Positions 1 through 8,749 of a stretch of 64,000 nt of DNA are shown in pieces. The position numbers and the translations under genes are program-made. The DNA comes from Paraburkholderia saeva. GTDB taxonomy: Bacteria > Pseudomonadota > Gammaproteobacteria > Burkholderiales > Burkholderiaceae. Position 1 is the stretch's first letter; every line of letters begins with the position of its first letter. The notes below the pieces were generated by a model. That model was not told the origin of the DNA. It saw nothing but the letters and a program-made list of their open reading frames with translations, and ran no database searches. Location: contig NZ_CAJQZC010000008.1 in the NCBI RefSeq assembly GCF_907164555.1, positions 237,912 to 301,911 on the forward strand, written 5' to 3'.

Positions 1-1044
1 CACGGCATTGCGCTCGCCGCCGCCAGCGGCAAGATTCACGAGCGTGCCCGGGATTGCCGCCGCAGTGCCGATTGCAACCGCGGCCGTACCCATCATGGCG
101 TGATGCAGCTTGCCCATCGACATCGCACGCACGAGCAGATCGACGTCGCTCGCGTTGACGTGCTTGCCGCTCGAAGCGACATAGCCGGCCGGTTTCGCCA
201 CAAAGGCGACTTTGGGCGTGTGCTGCCGGGTTGTGATCTCGTCGAGCGACTTGATGAGGCCCATGCGTAGTGCGCCATGTGCACGGATCGTTTCGAGCTT
301 CGCAAGCGCTGCCGGGTCGCTGTTGATGGCGTCCTGCAGTTCGGTACCTGTGTAGCCGATTGCTTCAGCATTCACGAAGATGGTCGGAATGCCTGCGTTG
401 ATCATCGTCGCCTTGAGCGTGCCGACACCCGGCACTTCCAGGTCGTCCACGAGGTTGCCGGTCGGGAACATCGCACCGCCCGCGCCTTCCTCTTCTGCTG
501 CCGGGTCCATGAACTCGAGCTGCACTTCGGCAGCCGGGAAGGTCACGCCGTCGAGTTCGAAATCACCGGTCTCCTGCACCGCTCCCTTCGTCATGGGTAC
601 GTGGGCGATGATGGTCTTGCCGATGTTGGCTTGCCAGATCCGCACGACGGCCACACCGTTGTCCGGCACGCGCTCCGGATCGACGAGGCCGCTGCTGATC
701 GCGAACGGCCCGACCGCAGCGGAGAGGTTGCCGCAGTTGCCGCTCCAGTCGACAAAGGCCGCGTCAATGGCGACCTGCCCGAACAGGTAGTCGACGTCGT
801 GACCGGGCTTGCTGCTTTTGCTGACGATAACCGTCTTGCTCGTGCTGGAGGTCGCGGCGCCCATGCCGTCGATCTGTTTGCCATAAGGGTCGGGGCTGCC
901 GATCACGCGCATGAGCAATGCGTCGCGCGCAGCGCCGGGAACCTGTGCCGCCCCGGGCAGATCCTGCAGACGGAAGAACACACCTTTGCTGGTGCCGCCA
1001 CGCAGATAGGTCGCGGGTATTCTGATTTGAGGCGCGTGTGCCAT
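1..1044 (-). CDS. prpF: PrpF, AcnD-accessory isomerase (3' end beyond window)
   Basis: PrpF works with the AcnD branch of the 2-methylcitrate cycle. It is a cis-trans (trans-aconitate-type) isomerase that lets AcnD product enter the cycle. The reading frame runs open to base 1, giving the first 348 codons of a protein usually near 390-400 residues, so the C-terminus is off the window. The N-terminus carries the family signature 'RGGTSKGVFF', then 'GNCGNLSAA' and, near the edge, 'GGGERNA'. The ATG at 1044 is preceded by an AGGATGA ribosome site. It lies 77 bp downstream of acnD on the same strand, the usual acnD-prpF order. Confidence 0.95.
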   Translation of the reverse strand, partial: MAHAPQIRIPATYLRGGTSKGVFFRLQDLPGAAQVPGAARDALLMRVIGSPDPYGKQIDGMGAATSSTSKTVIVSKSSKPGHDVDYLFGQVAIDAAFVDWSGNCGNLSAAVGPFAISSGLVDPERVPDNGVAVVRIWQANIGKTIIAHVPMTKGAVQETGDFELDGVTFPAAEVQLEFMDPAAEEEGAGGAMFPTGNLVDDLEVPGVGTLKATMINAGIPTIFVNAEAIGYTGTELQDAINSDPAALAKLETIRAHGALRMGLIKSLDEITTRQHTPKVAFVAKPAGYVASSGKHVNASDVDLLVRAMSMGKLHHAMMGTAAVAIGTAAAIPGTLVNLAAGGGERNAV

Positions 1045-1121
1045 GGAATGTCATCCTGATAGAACCGGGCGGTACGTCGCCGTACCGCCCGTGATGCGTT
1101 AGCGTACTCGTCGCCGGGTCT

Positions 1122-3719
1122 TCAGGCTGCGGCCTTCGACGATTCGAGGAAGTCCTGTGCAAAGCGCTGCAACACGCCGCCCGCTTCGTAGATCGATACT
1201 TCTTCGGCGGTGTCGAGACGGCACGTAACCGGCACTTCGATGCGTTCCCCGTTCCGGCGGTGAATCACAACCGTCAGATCGGCGCGCGGCGTGCGCTCGC
1301 CGATGACGTCGAAGGTCTCCGTGCCGTCGATACCCAGCGTCGTACGGTTTGTGCCCGGCTTGAATTCCAGCGGCAGCACGCCCATGCCGATCAGATTCGT
1401 GCGGTGAATGCGCTCGAAGCCTTCCGCAACGATCGATTCCACTCCTGCGAGGCGCACACCCTTGGCCGCCCAGTCGCGCGACGAACCCTGGCCGTAGTCC
1501 GCACCGGCAATGATGATGAGCGGCTGCTTGCGGTCCATGTACGTCTCGATCGCTTCCCACATGCGCACAACCTTGCCTTCCGGCTCGATACGCGCGAGCG
1601 ACCCCTTCTTCACCTGACCTTCGACGAGCGCCATTTCATTGATGAGCGTCGGATTCGCGAACGTTGCCCGCTGTGCGGTAAGGTGGTCGCCACGATGGGT
1701 CGCGTACGAATTGAAGTCTTCTTCCGGCAGGCCCATTTTCGCGAGGTATTCGCCGGCTGCGCTGTTAGCCAGAATCGCGTTCGACGGCGACAGGTGATCG
1801 GTCGTGATGTTGTCGCCGAGGACGGCGAGCGGGCGCATGCCAGTGAGCGTGCGTTCGCCCGCCAGTGCGCCTTCCCAATACGGCGGGCGACGGATATACG
1901 TGCTCTCTTCGCGCCAGTCGTACAACGGGCTGATCTGTTCGCCGCTCTGTGCAGTGATGGCAAACATCGGCTCGTAGACCCGGCGGAACTGTTCGGGCTT
2001 CACGCTCTGCGCGACGATGGCGTCGATTTCCGCATCGTCAGGCCAGATGTCCTTCAGGTACACCGGCTTGCCGCTGGAATCGGTGCCGAGTACGTCGCGT
2101 TCGATGTCGAAACGGATCGTGCCGGCAATCGCATAGGCAACCACGAGCGGCGGCGAAGCGAGGAACGCCTGCTTTGCGTACGGATGGATGCGGCCATCGA
2201 AATTGCGGTTGCCCGAAAGGACGGCGGTCGCGTACAGGTCGCGGTCGATAATTTCCTGCTGGATCTTCGGATCCAGCGCGCCCGACATGCCGTTACAGGT
2301 CGTGCAGGCAAACGCGACGATGCCAAAACCCAGTTTTTCGAGTTCGGGCAACAGCTTCGCATCTTCGAGATACAGTTCCACCGCCTTCGAGCCCGGCGCA
2401 AGCGACGACTTGACCCACGGCTTGCGCGTCAGCCCGCGCGCGTTCGCATTGCGTGCGAGCAGGGCGGCGGCGATCACGTTGCGCGGGTTGCTGGTGTTGG
2501 TGCAACTGGTGATCGCGGCGATGATGACGGCACCGTCCGGCATCTGGCCCGGCACTTCTTCCCATTTACCCGCGATGCCGCGTTCGACGAGGTCCGACGT
2601 CGGCAGGCGCTTGTGCGGATTGGAGGGGCCGGCCATGTTGCGGACCACGCTCGACAGATCGAAGCGCAGCACGCGCTCGTATTCGGCGTCCTTCAGCGAA
2701 TCCGCCCACAATCCGGCTGTTTTTGCGTAGGTTTCCACCAGTGCGACCTGAGCGTCTTCGCGGCCCGTCAGACGCAGGTAGTCGATGGTCTGTTCGTCGA
2801 TAAAGAACATCGCGGCTGTCGCACCGTATTCCGGCGCCATGTTGGAGATCGTCGCGCGATCGCCGAGCGTCAGGGTCGACGCGCCTTCGCCGCGGAACTC
2901 CAGATACGCACCCACGACCTTTTCCTTGCGCAGGAACTCGGTCAGGGCGAGCACGACGTCGGTGGCCGTGATACCAGGCTGCGCCTTGCCGGACAGCTCC
3001 ACGCCGACGATATCGGGCAGACGCATCCACGATGCGCGTCCAAGCATCACGTTCTCGGCCTCGAGGCCGCCCACGCCAATGGCGATCACACCGAGCGCGT
3101 CGACGTGCGGCGTGTGGCTGTCGGTGCCTACCAGTGTGTCGGGGTAGGCGATGCCATCCACGGCATGAATAACCGGTGACATCCGCTCCAGATTGATCTG
3201 ATGCATGATGCCGTTGCCTGGCGGAATCACGTCGACGTTCTTGAACGCCTTCTTGGTCCAGTTGATGAAGTCGAAACGGTCTTCGTTGCGACGGTCTTCA
3301 ATGGCGCGGTTCTTCGTGAAGGCATCGGGATCGAAGCCGCCGCATTCGACGGCGAGCGAGTGATCGACGATCAACTGGACGGGCACGACCGGGTTCACCT
3401 TGGCCGGGTCGCCGCCCTGATCCGCGATGGCGTCGCGCAGGCCCGCGAGGTCGACGAGTGCCGTTTGACCCAGAATGTCATGACACACGACACGTGCCGG
3501 AAACCAGGGGAAATCCAGTTCGCGCTTGCGTTCGATGATCTGTTCGAGCGAAGCATTCAGTTTGGCGGGGTCGCAACGGCGCACGAGGTTTTCAGCCAGC
3601 ACACGCGACGTGTACGGCAGCGTCGCGTAGGCGCCCGGCCTGATTGCCTCCACGGCGGCACGCGTGTCGAAGAAATCAAGCTGGGTGCCGGGTAGAGGTT
3701 TTCGGTTCGCAGTGTTCAT
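1122..3719 (-). CDS. acnD: AcnD, Fe/S-dependent 2-methylcitrate dehydratase
   Basis: Aconitase-superfamily enzyme of 865 residues that dehydrates 2-methylcitrate to 2-methylaconitate in propionate catabolism. The 4Fe-4S ligand motifs are visible as 'TSCTNTSNP' and 'ACTTCNGMSG', and the substrate-site motifs as 'VGTDSHTPH' and, in the swivel domain, 'GADYGQGSSRDWAAKGV'. The frame stays open upstream to about 3860, but 'MNTANRKPLPGT' at 3719 is the conserved family N-terminus, so I start there. No strong Shine-Dalgarno is visible. A terminator-like hairpin lies between prpC and this gene, so acnD-prpF may be partly uncoupled from prpBC. Confidence 0.95.
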   Translation of the reverse strand: MNTANRKPLPGTQLDFFDTRAAVEAIRPGAYATLPYTSRVLAENLVRRCDPAKLNASLEQIIERKRELDFPWFPARVVCHDILGQTALVDLAGLRDAIADQGGDPAKVNPVVPVQLIVDHSLAVECGGFDPDAFTKNRAIEDRRNEDRFDFINWTKKAFKNVDVIPPGNGIMHQINLERMSPVIHAVDGIAYPDTLVGTDSHTPHVDALGVIAIGVGGLEAENVMLGRASWMRLPDIVGVELSGKAQPGITATDVVLALTEFLRKEKVVGAYLEFRGEGASTLTLGDRATISNMAPEYGATAAMFFIDEQTIDYLRLTGREDAQVALVETYAKTAGLWADSLKDAEYERVLRFDLSSVVRNMAGPSNPHKRLPTSDLVERGIAGKWEEVPGQMPDGAVIIAAITSCTNTSNPRNVIAAALLARNANARGLTRKPWVKSSLAPGSKAVELYLEDAKLLPELEKLGFGIVAFACTTCNGMSGALDPKIQQEIIDRDLYATAVLSGNRNFDGRIHPYAKQAFLASPPLVVAYAIAGTIRFDIERDVLGTDSSGKPVYLKDIWPDDAEIDAIVAQSVKPEQFRRVYEPMFAITAQSGEQISPLYDWREESTYIRRPPYWEGALAGERTLTGMRPLAVLGDNITTDHLSPSNAILANSAAGEYLAKMGLPEEDFNSYATHRGDHLTAQRATFANPTLINEMALVEGQVKKGSLARIEPEGKVVRMWEAIETYMDRKQPLIIIAGADYGQGSSRDWAAKGVRLAGVESIVAEGFERIHRTNLIGMGVLPLEFKPGTNRTTLGIDGTETFDVIGERTPRADLTVVIHRRNGERIEVPVTCRLDTAEEVSIYEAGGVLQRFAQDFLESSKAAA

Positions 3720-3978
3720 GATATTGGGGACAAAAACGATAGTGGACAGCGGCGGTTCGCTGCCAGATTCGATGGCGCGTTCCGCTTTGCCTTGGTCAAG
3801 CTTCACGTCAGGTGCAGACCTTCGCTTTTCCGGCGTTCCAGGCGTGTCGGCCCGGCGCATGCCGGTGAAAGTTCTTCGAGTCTACCCCCAGGAATGCTAT
3901 ACGAAACGACAGTTACAGATGCCGATCGCGACTCCGCAGTTCAGAAGCCGCGTTTCGACCCGCGTCCAGGATCGGAAA

Positions 3979-4019
3979 CCAGGGCCATCGCCGCTCCGCA
4001 AGGAGCGCAATGGCCCTGG
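3979..4019. other. Long hairpin between prpC terminator and acnD
   Basis: Arms CCAGGGCCAT (3979-3988) and ATGGCCCTGG (4010-4019) are perfect, and an inner stem CGCTCC/GGAGCG (3992-3997 and 4002-4007) closes on a GCAA tetraloop. No T-run follows on the minus strand. It could be a processing or RNA-stability element in a readthrough transcript, or a repetitive extragenic hairpin. Confidence 0.6.
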
Positions 4020-4025
4020 GTGATA

Positions 4026-4063
4026 TAAAAAACGGCCTTGGCACGGGGTACCGGAGCCAAGGC
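4026..4063 (-). terminator. Intrinsic terminator after prpC
   Basis: On the minus strand a perfect 9-bp stem (GGCCTTGGC / GCCAAGGCC, at 4055-4063 and 4034-4042) with a 12-nt loop is followed by G and six T residues (4027-4032). This is a canonical rho-independent terminator about 55 bp past the prpC stop codon. It should end or attenuate the prpBC transcript before acnD. Confidence 0.85.
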
Positions 4064-4118
4064 CAAGACTACATCGCGGCGCTCTCTTCGCTCACGACGG
4101 AGGAGAAACCTCGCTCAC

Positions 4119-5288
4119 TCAGCTACGTTTCGCGAGCGGCACAAACGGAAGATTGTCCGGGCCCGTGTAGTTCGCGCTGGGTCGGATGATCTTGTTGTCG
4201 ACGCGCTGCTCGATGATGTGCGCGGCCCAGCCTGCGGTTCGCGAGATCACGAACAGCGGCGTGAACATCGCCGTCGGCACACCCATCATGTGATACGACA
4301 CGGCGCTGAACCAGTCGAGATTCGGGAACATTTTCTTCGCGTCGGCCATCACGGCTTCGAGCCGCTCGGCGATGCTGAAGAGCTTCATGTTTTCCGCTTC
4401 TTTCGACAGGTTCTTCGCGACTTCCTTGATGACCTTGTTGCGCGGGTCCGAGATCGTGTACACCGGATGGCCGAAACCGATCACGACTTCCTTGTTGTCG
4501 ACACGGCGACGAATGTCCGCTTCGGCTTCATCGGGAGACTGGTAGCGCGACTGGATTTCGAACGCAACTTCGTTCGCGCCGCCGTGCTTCGGGCCGCGCA
4601 GCGCGCCGATCGCGCCGGTGATGGCCGAATAAAAATCGGAACCCGTGCCTGCTATCACGCGCCCCGTAAAAGTGGAAGCATTGAATTCGTGCTCGGCGTA
4701 CAGGTTCAGCGAGACGTGCATCGCATCAACCCACGACTTCGACGGCGTGACGCCATGCAGCAGATGCAGGAAGTGACCGCCGATCGAATCGTCGTCGGTT
4801 TCCACTTCGATGCGCTTGCCATTGTGCGAGTAGTGATACCAGTAGAGCAGCATCGAACCCAGTGACGCCATCAGCTTGTCGGCGATATCGCGCGCGCCCG
4901 GCAGGTTGTGGTCGTCCTTCTCGGGTAGCACGGTGCCGAGCACGGAGACGCCGGTGCGCATCACGTCCATCGGGTGCGCCGAAGCCGGAATCCATTCGAG
5001 CGCCGCTTTCACGTTCGCGGGCAGACCGCGCAACGCCTTGAGCTTCGTCTTGTAGGCAGCCAGTTCAGCCTGCGTCGGCAGCTTTTCGTGCACGAGCAGG
5101 TGGGCGATTTCTTCGAACTCGCAGGCGCCTGCCAGATCGAGAATGTCGTAGCCACGGTAGTGCAGGTCATTGCCGGTCTTGCCGACCGTGCACAGTGCCG
5201 TGTTACCGGCCGTCACGCCCGAAAGCGCGACGGATTTCTTCGGCTTGAAAGCACCGGTTACCGGTGTGCTGTTGTCTGCTTCACTCAT
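4119..5288 (-). CDS. prpC: 2-methylcitrate synthase
   Basis: Citrate-synthase family enzyme of 389 residues that condenses propionyl-CoA with oxaloacetate to 2-methylcitrate. Visible active-site segments are 'RGPKHGGANE', 'GFGHPVYTISDPR' and the 'SAVSYHMMGVPTAMFTPLF' region with the catalytic Asp slightly upstream ('NLDWF'). The N-terminal 'LHYRGYDILDLA' is typical of PrpC. The ATG at 5288 (MSEADNST) is chosen because it follows a GGAGAAG ribosome site and gives the usual length. It sits 23 bp after prpB. Confidence 0.96.
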   Translation of the reverse strand: MSEADNSTPVTGAFKPKKSVALSGVTAGNTALCTVGKTGNDLHYRGYDILDLAGACEFEEIAHLLVHEKLPTQAELAAYKTKLKALRGLPANVKAALEWIPASAHPMDVMRTGVSVLGTVLPEKDDHNLPGARDIADKLMASLGSMLLYWYHYSHNGKRIEVETDDDSIGGHFLHLLHGVTPSKSWVDAMHVSLNLYAEHEFNASTFTGRVIAGTGSDFYSAITGAIGALRGPKHGGANEVAFEIQSRYQSPDEAEADIRRRVDNKEVVIGFGHPVYTISDPRNKVIKEVAKNLSKEAENMKLFSIAERLEAVMADAKKMFPNLDWFSAVSYHMMGVPTAMFTPLFVISRTAGWAAHIIEQRVDNKIIRPSANYTGPDNLPFVPLAKRS

Positions 5289-5311
5289 GTTGTCTTCTCC
5301 AGCTTCAAGGA

Positions 5312-6205
5312 TTATTTCTTCGCGGCGAACAGCGCGTCGAGCTTGTCTTCGTACGCGTGATAGCCAAGGTATTGATAGAGGTCCGCGCGTGTCTGCATCG
5401 TCGGCACGGCCGCTTTCTGCGTGCCGTCGCGCATCGTCGTTTCGTAAAAGTTCAGGGCCGCTGCGTTCATCGCGCGATAGGCGCCGCAGCAATAGAGTGC
5501 GATGTCGACGTTCGCGTCGCGCAGCTCGCTCGTGGTGAAAAACGGCGTCGAGCCGAATTCAGTCAGGTTCGCGAGGATGGGCACCTTCACGGCTGCCTTG
5601 AAGCGACGGTAGTCGTCGAGCGTCTTCATCGCTTCGGGGAAAATCATGTCCGCACCCGCTTCGACGTACGCAACGGCGCGCTCGATGGCGGAGTCGATGC
5701 CTTCGGCGGCGGCGGCGTCGGTACGCGCCATGATGACGAACTGGTCATCGGTACGCGCGTCGACTGCTGCCTTGACGCGGTCGACCATTTCCTCGATGGA
5801 TACGACTTCCTTGCCCGGGCGATGTCCGCAGCGCTTCTGGCCCACCTGGTCTTCCAGGTGGACAGCAGCCACGCCTGCCTTGATGAACGAACGGACCGTG
5901 CGACCGATATTGAAGGCGCCGCCCCAGCCGGTGTCGATATCGACGAGCAGCGGCAGGTCGGTTGCATCCGTAATGCGGCGTGCGTCGGTCAGCACGTCGT
6001 CCATCGTGCTGATGCCGAGGTCGGGGACGCCCAGCGAGTTGGCGGCGACACCGCCACCCGAAAGATAGACGGCCTTGAAGCCGACGGCCTGCGCCATCTT
6101 CGCGGCGTAGGCCGTGATTGCGCCAACGACCTGCAACGGTTGACCTTCTGCGACAGCCGTGCGGAAAGCCGCGCCGGCACTGTGGGGTCGTCTGACTGTG
6201 TTCAT
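5312..6205 (-). CDS. prpB: Methylisocitrate lyase
   Basis: PEP mutase/isocitrate lyase superfamily enzyme of 297 residues that splits 2-methylisocitrate into pyruvate and succinate. The catalytic cysteine motif is seen as 'QKRCGHRPGK', preceded by the Mg-binding 'LLVDIDTGWGG' and 'VHLEDQ' segments. First gene of the prpBC transcript. The ATG at 6205 has a CGGAG ribosome site and lies about 30 bp from a sigma-54 promoter (6236-6252). Confidence 0.96.
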   Translation of the reverse strand: MNTVRRPHSAGAAFRTAVAEGQPLQVVGAITAYAAKMAQAVGFKAVYLSGGGVAANSLGVPDLGISTMDDVLTDARRITDATDLPLLVDIDTGWGGAFNIGRTVRSFIKAGVAAVHLEDQVGQKRCGHRPGKEVVSIEEMVDRVKAAVDARTDDQFVIMARTDAAAAEGIDSAIERAVAYVEAGADMIFPEAMKTLDDYRRFKAAVKVPILANLTEFGSTPFFTTSELRDANVDIALYCCGAYRAMNAAALNFYETTMRDGTQKAAVPTMQTRADLYQYLGYHAYEDKLDALFAAKK

Positions 6206-6235
6206 GCTTGCTCCGATTGAAATCGGACTCTTAGA

Positions 6236-6252
6236 AGCAAGGTTCGGGCCAG
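6236..6252 (-). promoter_or_regulatory. Sigma-54 (-24/-12) promoter of prpB
   Basis: The minus strand reads CTGGCCCG-AACC-TTGCT. It matches the -24/-12 consensus YTGGCACG-N4-TTGCW at every position except one (A to C), with exact spacing. The start codon of prpB is about 30 nt further on. This agrees with the known RpoN-dependent control of prp operons by PrpR in other bacteria. Confidence 0.85.
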
Positions 6253-6267
6253 CGCGATAAATTATTT

Positions 6268-6280
6268 TAAGTCTTTGATT
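6268..6280 (-). promoter_or_regulatory. IHF-binding site between activator sites and sigma-54 promoter
   Basis: The minus strand reads AATCAAAGACTTA, an exact match to the IHF consensus WATCAANNNNTTR, inside an AT-rich stretch in otherwise GC-rich DNA. Its position between the upstream palindromes and the -24 element is the standard place for IHF to bend DNA and bring an enhancer-bound activator to RpoN polymerase. Confidence 0.75.
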
Positions 6281-6316
6281 TTTAACAGAGTTGTGTTTTT
6301 GGGTGCGTCGCGTCCC

Positions 6317-6354
6317 ATTTCAAATATGAAATGTGCAATTTCGCATTGGAAATT
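6317..6354. promoter_or_regulatory. Tandem palindromic activator sites (candidate PrpR UAS)
   Basis: Two inverted repeats of the form TTTC-N6-GAAA occur in tandem: ATTTCAAATATGAAAT (6317-6332) and AATTTC-gcattg-GAAATT (6337-6354). Their centres are 21 bp apart, two helical turns, so both lie on the same DNA face. They sit about 65-115 bp upstream of the -24 box, as enhancer sites for a dimeric sigma-54 activator should. PrpR as the ligand is inference. Confidence 0.75.
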
Positions 6355-6450
6355 GGCGCCAGATGAAATGATCGACACGTGACGGACTGATCTGTACGGG
6401 CCTCGCCGAGCCAGACTGTGCACGTCGGCGTGTTTGCGTCAGGCAATCGC

Positions 6451-6954
6451 TCAAGGTCGCGGGGTTTTGGCCGTGCGGATAATACTGATCTCGCCGTTCC
6501 GTTCAAGAATCGCGCTGTGGACGCGGTCTAAAGCATCCGTGCCGAGCTGCTGTCGAACTGTCTCAAGCACGTCGGTGCGCGTAATGAGCGCGGCCAGCAT
6601 TTCGCGTTCGTCGAATTTTCCATCGCGGTAGACCTCTCGCTCAACGCCTCCGACGAGCGATTCGAGCGCTCGCGAGCGCACACATGCCCACGCGAGCGCG
6701 CGATGTATCACGACGATGACCAGCGACGCCACAAAGGTCGGGAGAGCGGGCGACGCGCCAACAATGGCGCGGCTCAGCGTCGCGCCGAGGAGGATCGCAA
6801 CGACGTAATCGAACGGAGAGCGTTGTCCGAACGAGCGGCGCCCGGATATGCGGATAAGGACGAGCGCGGCAACGAACGTCGCGGCCGCGCGCATCGCCAT
6901 CTGGAACGAAGTGAGGTCCTTGCCCTCGCCGAACAGTGCGATGAGCGCTTGCAT
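6451..6954 (-). CDS. DUF421 (YetF-like) membrane protein
   Basis: 167 residues. The first half has about three hydrophobic segments (around 20-40, 48-65 and 70-90), with the family motif 'ISGRRSFGQRSPFDYVVAI' between the first two. A soluble C-terminal domain follows ('REVYRDGKFDEREMLAALI'). This is the DUF421/YetF pattern; the biochemical function is not established. The ATG at 6954 follows a strong GAGGAGG site. Nothing ties it to the prp genes. Confidence 0.85.
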   Translation of the reverse strand: MQALIALFGEGKDLTSFQMAMRAAATFVAALVLIRISGRRSFGQRSPFDYVVAILLGATLSRAIVGASPALPTFVASLVIVVIHRALAWACVRSRALESLVGGVEREVYRDGKFDEREMLAALITRTDVLETVRQQLGTDALDRVHSAILERNGEISIIRTAKTPRP

Positions 6955-7004
6955 GTTTGCCTCCTCATGGCCGGTGAATGCGGACCTGCTGAAAAGGGGC
7001 GGCT

Positions 7005-7610
7005 TTACCTTTCTCTGGAACGTGCTTTACCGACGTAACCAGGCAACCCCGCAGCCGCTGCCCCTTTTGCCAGCTTGAGCGCCTGTCGCTTTACCAAAGC
7101 AAATTCCTTGTCGGTTCCTGGATACGGCAGATAGGTGCGAAAGAAATCCGCCCACCTGAACTCTTCGAGGGGCACGGTGGTTTTTTCGTAGCCGCCTGCG
7201 TCGCGTACGGAGGCCGCGAGGCTTCGATATTCATCGTCGGCGAGATCCCATATGTGGCTGGGCATGTCGGCGAAATTTCTGCGCTGACCTTTCGTGTCGT
7301 AAGGCCACGTCCAGCGACGGTTCTCCATCGTCAACCAGAACGCCGGGTACGACAGCGATGACAGATCGGCAACCAGCACGACAGGCACGGTCTTTATCCC
7401 TGCATGCCACAAGGCCGTTGCGACGTGATGATGATCAATGGCAAATGGCGAGCCGTGGGGGCCCAGCACGACCGGAACAGGCTTTTCCGCAATCGCCATC
7501 TTGAGTTCATGACCCGTCAGCGACTGATAGAAGCGGGTCTTCTGACGTATTTCACGCAGACCGTGCGTCAGCTGGGTGGGACGCAGGCTTTTGATGGTTA
7601 TGGTTTTCAA
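7005..7610 (-). CDS. ParB-like nuclease-domain protein
   Basis: 201 residues, resembling the putative ParB-like nuclease family that resembles the ParB/Srx fold. The core is 'LRPTQLTHGLREIRQK', a 'FAIDHHHVATALWHAG' segment in the place of the ParB box, and conserved aromatic residues ('RRWTWPYD'). The only well-placed start is TTG at 7610, 4 nt after GGGAGGAGCG. Its role is unknown; a link to chromosome partitioning should not be assumed. Confidence 0.75.
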   Translation of the reverse strand: MKTITIKSLRPTQLTHGLREIRQKTRFYQSLTGHELKMAIAEKPVPVVLGPHGSPFAIDHHHVATALWHAGIKTVPVVLVADLSSLSYPAFWLTMENRRWTWPYDTKGQRRNFADMPSHIWDLADDEYRSLAASVRDAGGYEKTTVPLEEFRWADFFRTYLPYPGTDKEFALVKRQALKLAKGAAAAGLPGYVGKARSRER

Positions 7611-7799
7611 CGCTCCTCCCTTGTCGAGCGACGCGCCGCCTCCGCAGGATGAGCGCGGCGTTATCCGATGGTGATCACACCCAGCAGCAAGTGTGCCCGC
7701 GGCTTTCGTGGCCCGGGCTCACCCGGCCAACGCGACGGGGCGCCAGGGCGGGTATGCAAGTTGCTGCCACCCATGCACTATCGATTCGGGGAAGCGGAC

Positions 7800-8318
7800 A
7801 TGGAAACGCAGACAGCGGCGCCCTCGCCAACGGATGAACTCGCCACCGTTCCAGACACATCGAGTCCGGCATACGCCACCCGACACCCATTGACGCGGGC
7901 GTTCGACCGGTTCGCGAGCCTCGTCACGCGGTGGGCGGGTTCGCCAGCCGCCTTCTGCATGGCTGTGTTCACGATTGCCGCGTGGGTCATCACGGGCCCG
8001 ATTTTTCACTACTCGGATGGCTGGCAGCTGGTTATCAATACCGGTACGACGATCGTAACGTTCCTGATGGTCTTTCTGATTCAACAGAGTCAGAACAAGG
8101 ACAGCGTCGCGCTGCATCTCAAACTGAACGAGTTGTTGTCTTCGCACCGCGCCGCGAGCAACCAGCTCATCGGCATTGAGGACGCGTCCGAAGAGGAACT
8201 GCGGCGACTGGCTGCAGCGTATCTCAGGCTTTCAACGAAAACGGCGGAGACCGACTGTGCCCCTATGCAGGAAGAACTCAAACAGCGCGACGGGCAGCCA
8301 GCACACGCGCAAGAGTGA
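7800..8318 (+). CDS. Low-affinity iron permease (Fet4-like) family membrane protein
   Basis: 172 residues from the ATG at 7800 (an upstream ATG at 7773 is possible). Two hydrophobic helices are visible ('FCMAVFTIAAWVITGPIFHY' and the following 'VINTGTTIVTFLMVFLIQQSQNKD'). A soluble tail 'ALHLKLNELL...EELRRLAAAYLRLS' then follows, the usual plan of this family in bacteria. Iron transport by such short bacterial members is not firmly shown. Confidence 0.8.
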   Translation: METQTAAPSPTDELATVPDTSSPAYATRHPLTRAFDRFASLVTRWAGSPAAFCMAVFTIAAWVITGPIFHYSDGWQLVINTGTTIVTFLMVFLIQQSQNKDSVALHLKLNELLSSHRAASNQLIGIEDASEEELRRLAAAYLRLSTKTAETDCAPMQEELKQRDGQPAHAQE

Positions 8319-8395
8319 GGGACTTCCGCCGCGCCTTTCAGGAGGCCCACGTTCCAGACGGTTTGCCGCCACGACAGCAACGCGAATGACTGGCC

Positions 8396-8656
8396 ATGAA
8401 CAAATCCGCAAAAAACCAGGGCGCGCCTGCAAAGTCTCGAGAAGATTACGAGGTATCCGTGCTCTCCAGGACCATGGGATACGAGCGTTACTTCGGGGTT
8501 TTGCGGGTCGTACGCAGGCGTGACCGGCGCGTCATTTTCCCGTTTGATGGCGCACCCGAACTGGGTCCGTTTCAATCCAAGGATGAGGCCATCAACGCTG
8601 CCAGAGAATACGGCGAGAAACTGATCGCAGACGATATCTCCACTCCCGAGCCATAG
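8396..8656 (+). CDS. Small conserved protein of unknown function
   Basis: 86 residues, start ATG 8396. The chain is basic at the N-terminus and then forms what looks like a small alpha/beta domain ('YEVSVLSRTMGYERYFGVLRVV', 'VIFPFDGAPELGPFQSKDEAINAA'). Short DUF proteins of this kind are common in Burkholderia relatives; I do not assign a function. It lies in a run of tiny genes read rightwards. Confidence 0.6.
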   Translation: MNKSAKNQGAPAKSREDYEVSVLSRTMGYERYFGVLRVVRRRDRRVIFPFDGAPELGPFQSKDEAINAAREYGEKLIADDISTPEP

Positions 8657-8749
8657 TGAATCGGGCACGCCGTATGCTGCCGTTCATTCGGGCAGTCGCA
8701 TTTCCATGTGGCTACCTGTTCAGGATTCTTTCATCGACAGGAGAGCATC

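Larger units (their letters stand above)
3720..4118. other. prpC-acnD intergenic region (399 bp)
   Basis: No gene is supported here. The stretch holds an intrinsic terminator for prpC (4026-4063) and a second long hairpin (3979-4019). The second has perfect 10-base arms, CCAGGGCCAT and ATGGCCCTGG, enclosing an inner CGCTCC-GCAA-GGAGCG stem. Short open frames across it are extensions of acnD or have no recognisable product. Confidence 0.7.

Noticed and set aside
1260..3179. Long open frame (639 codons) antisense to acnD
   Set aside because: It mirrors acnD codon structure in GC-rich DNA, is Arg/His-rich and has no recognisable family.
4915..4935. GGGTAG inside prpC
   Set aside because: No inverted left half-site; chance hexamer.
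6282..6506. Small minus-strand ORF upstream of prpB
   Set aside because: Covers the palindromic activator sites and the end of the DUF421 gene; no family and no ribosome site.
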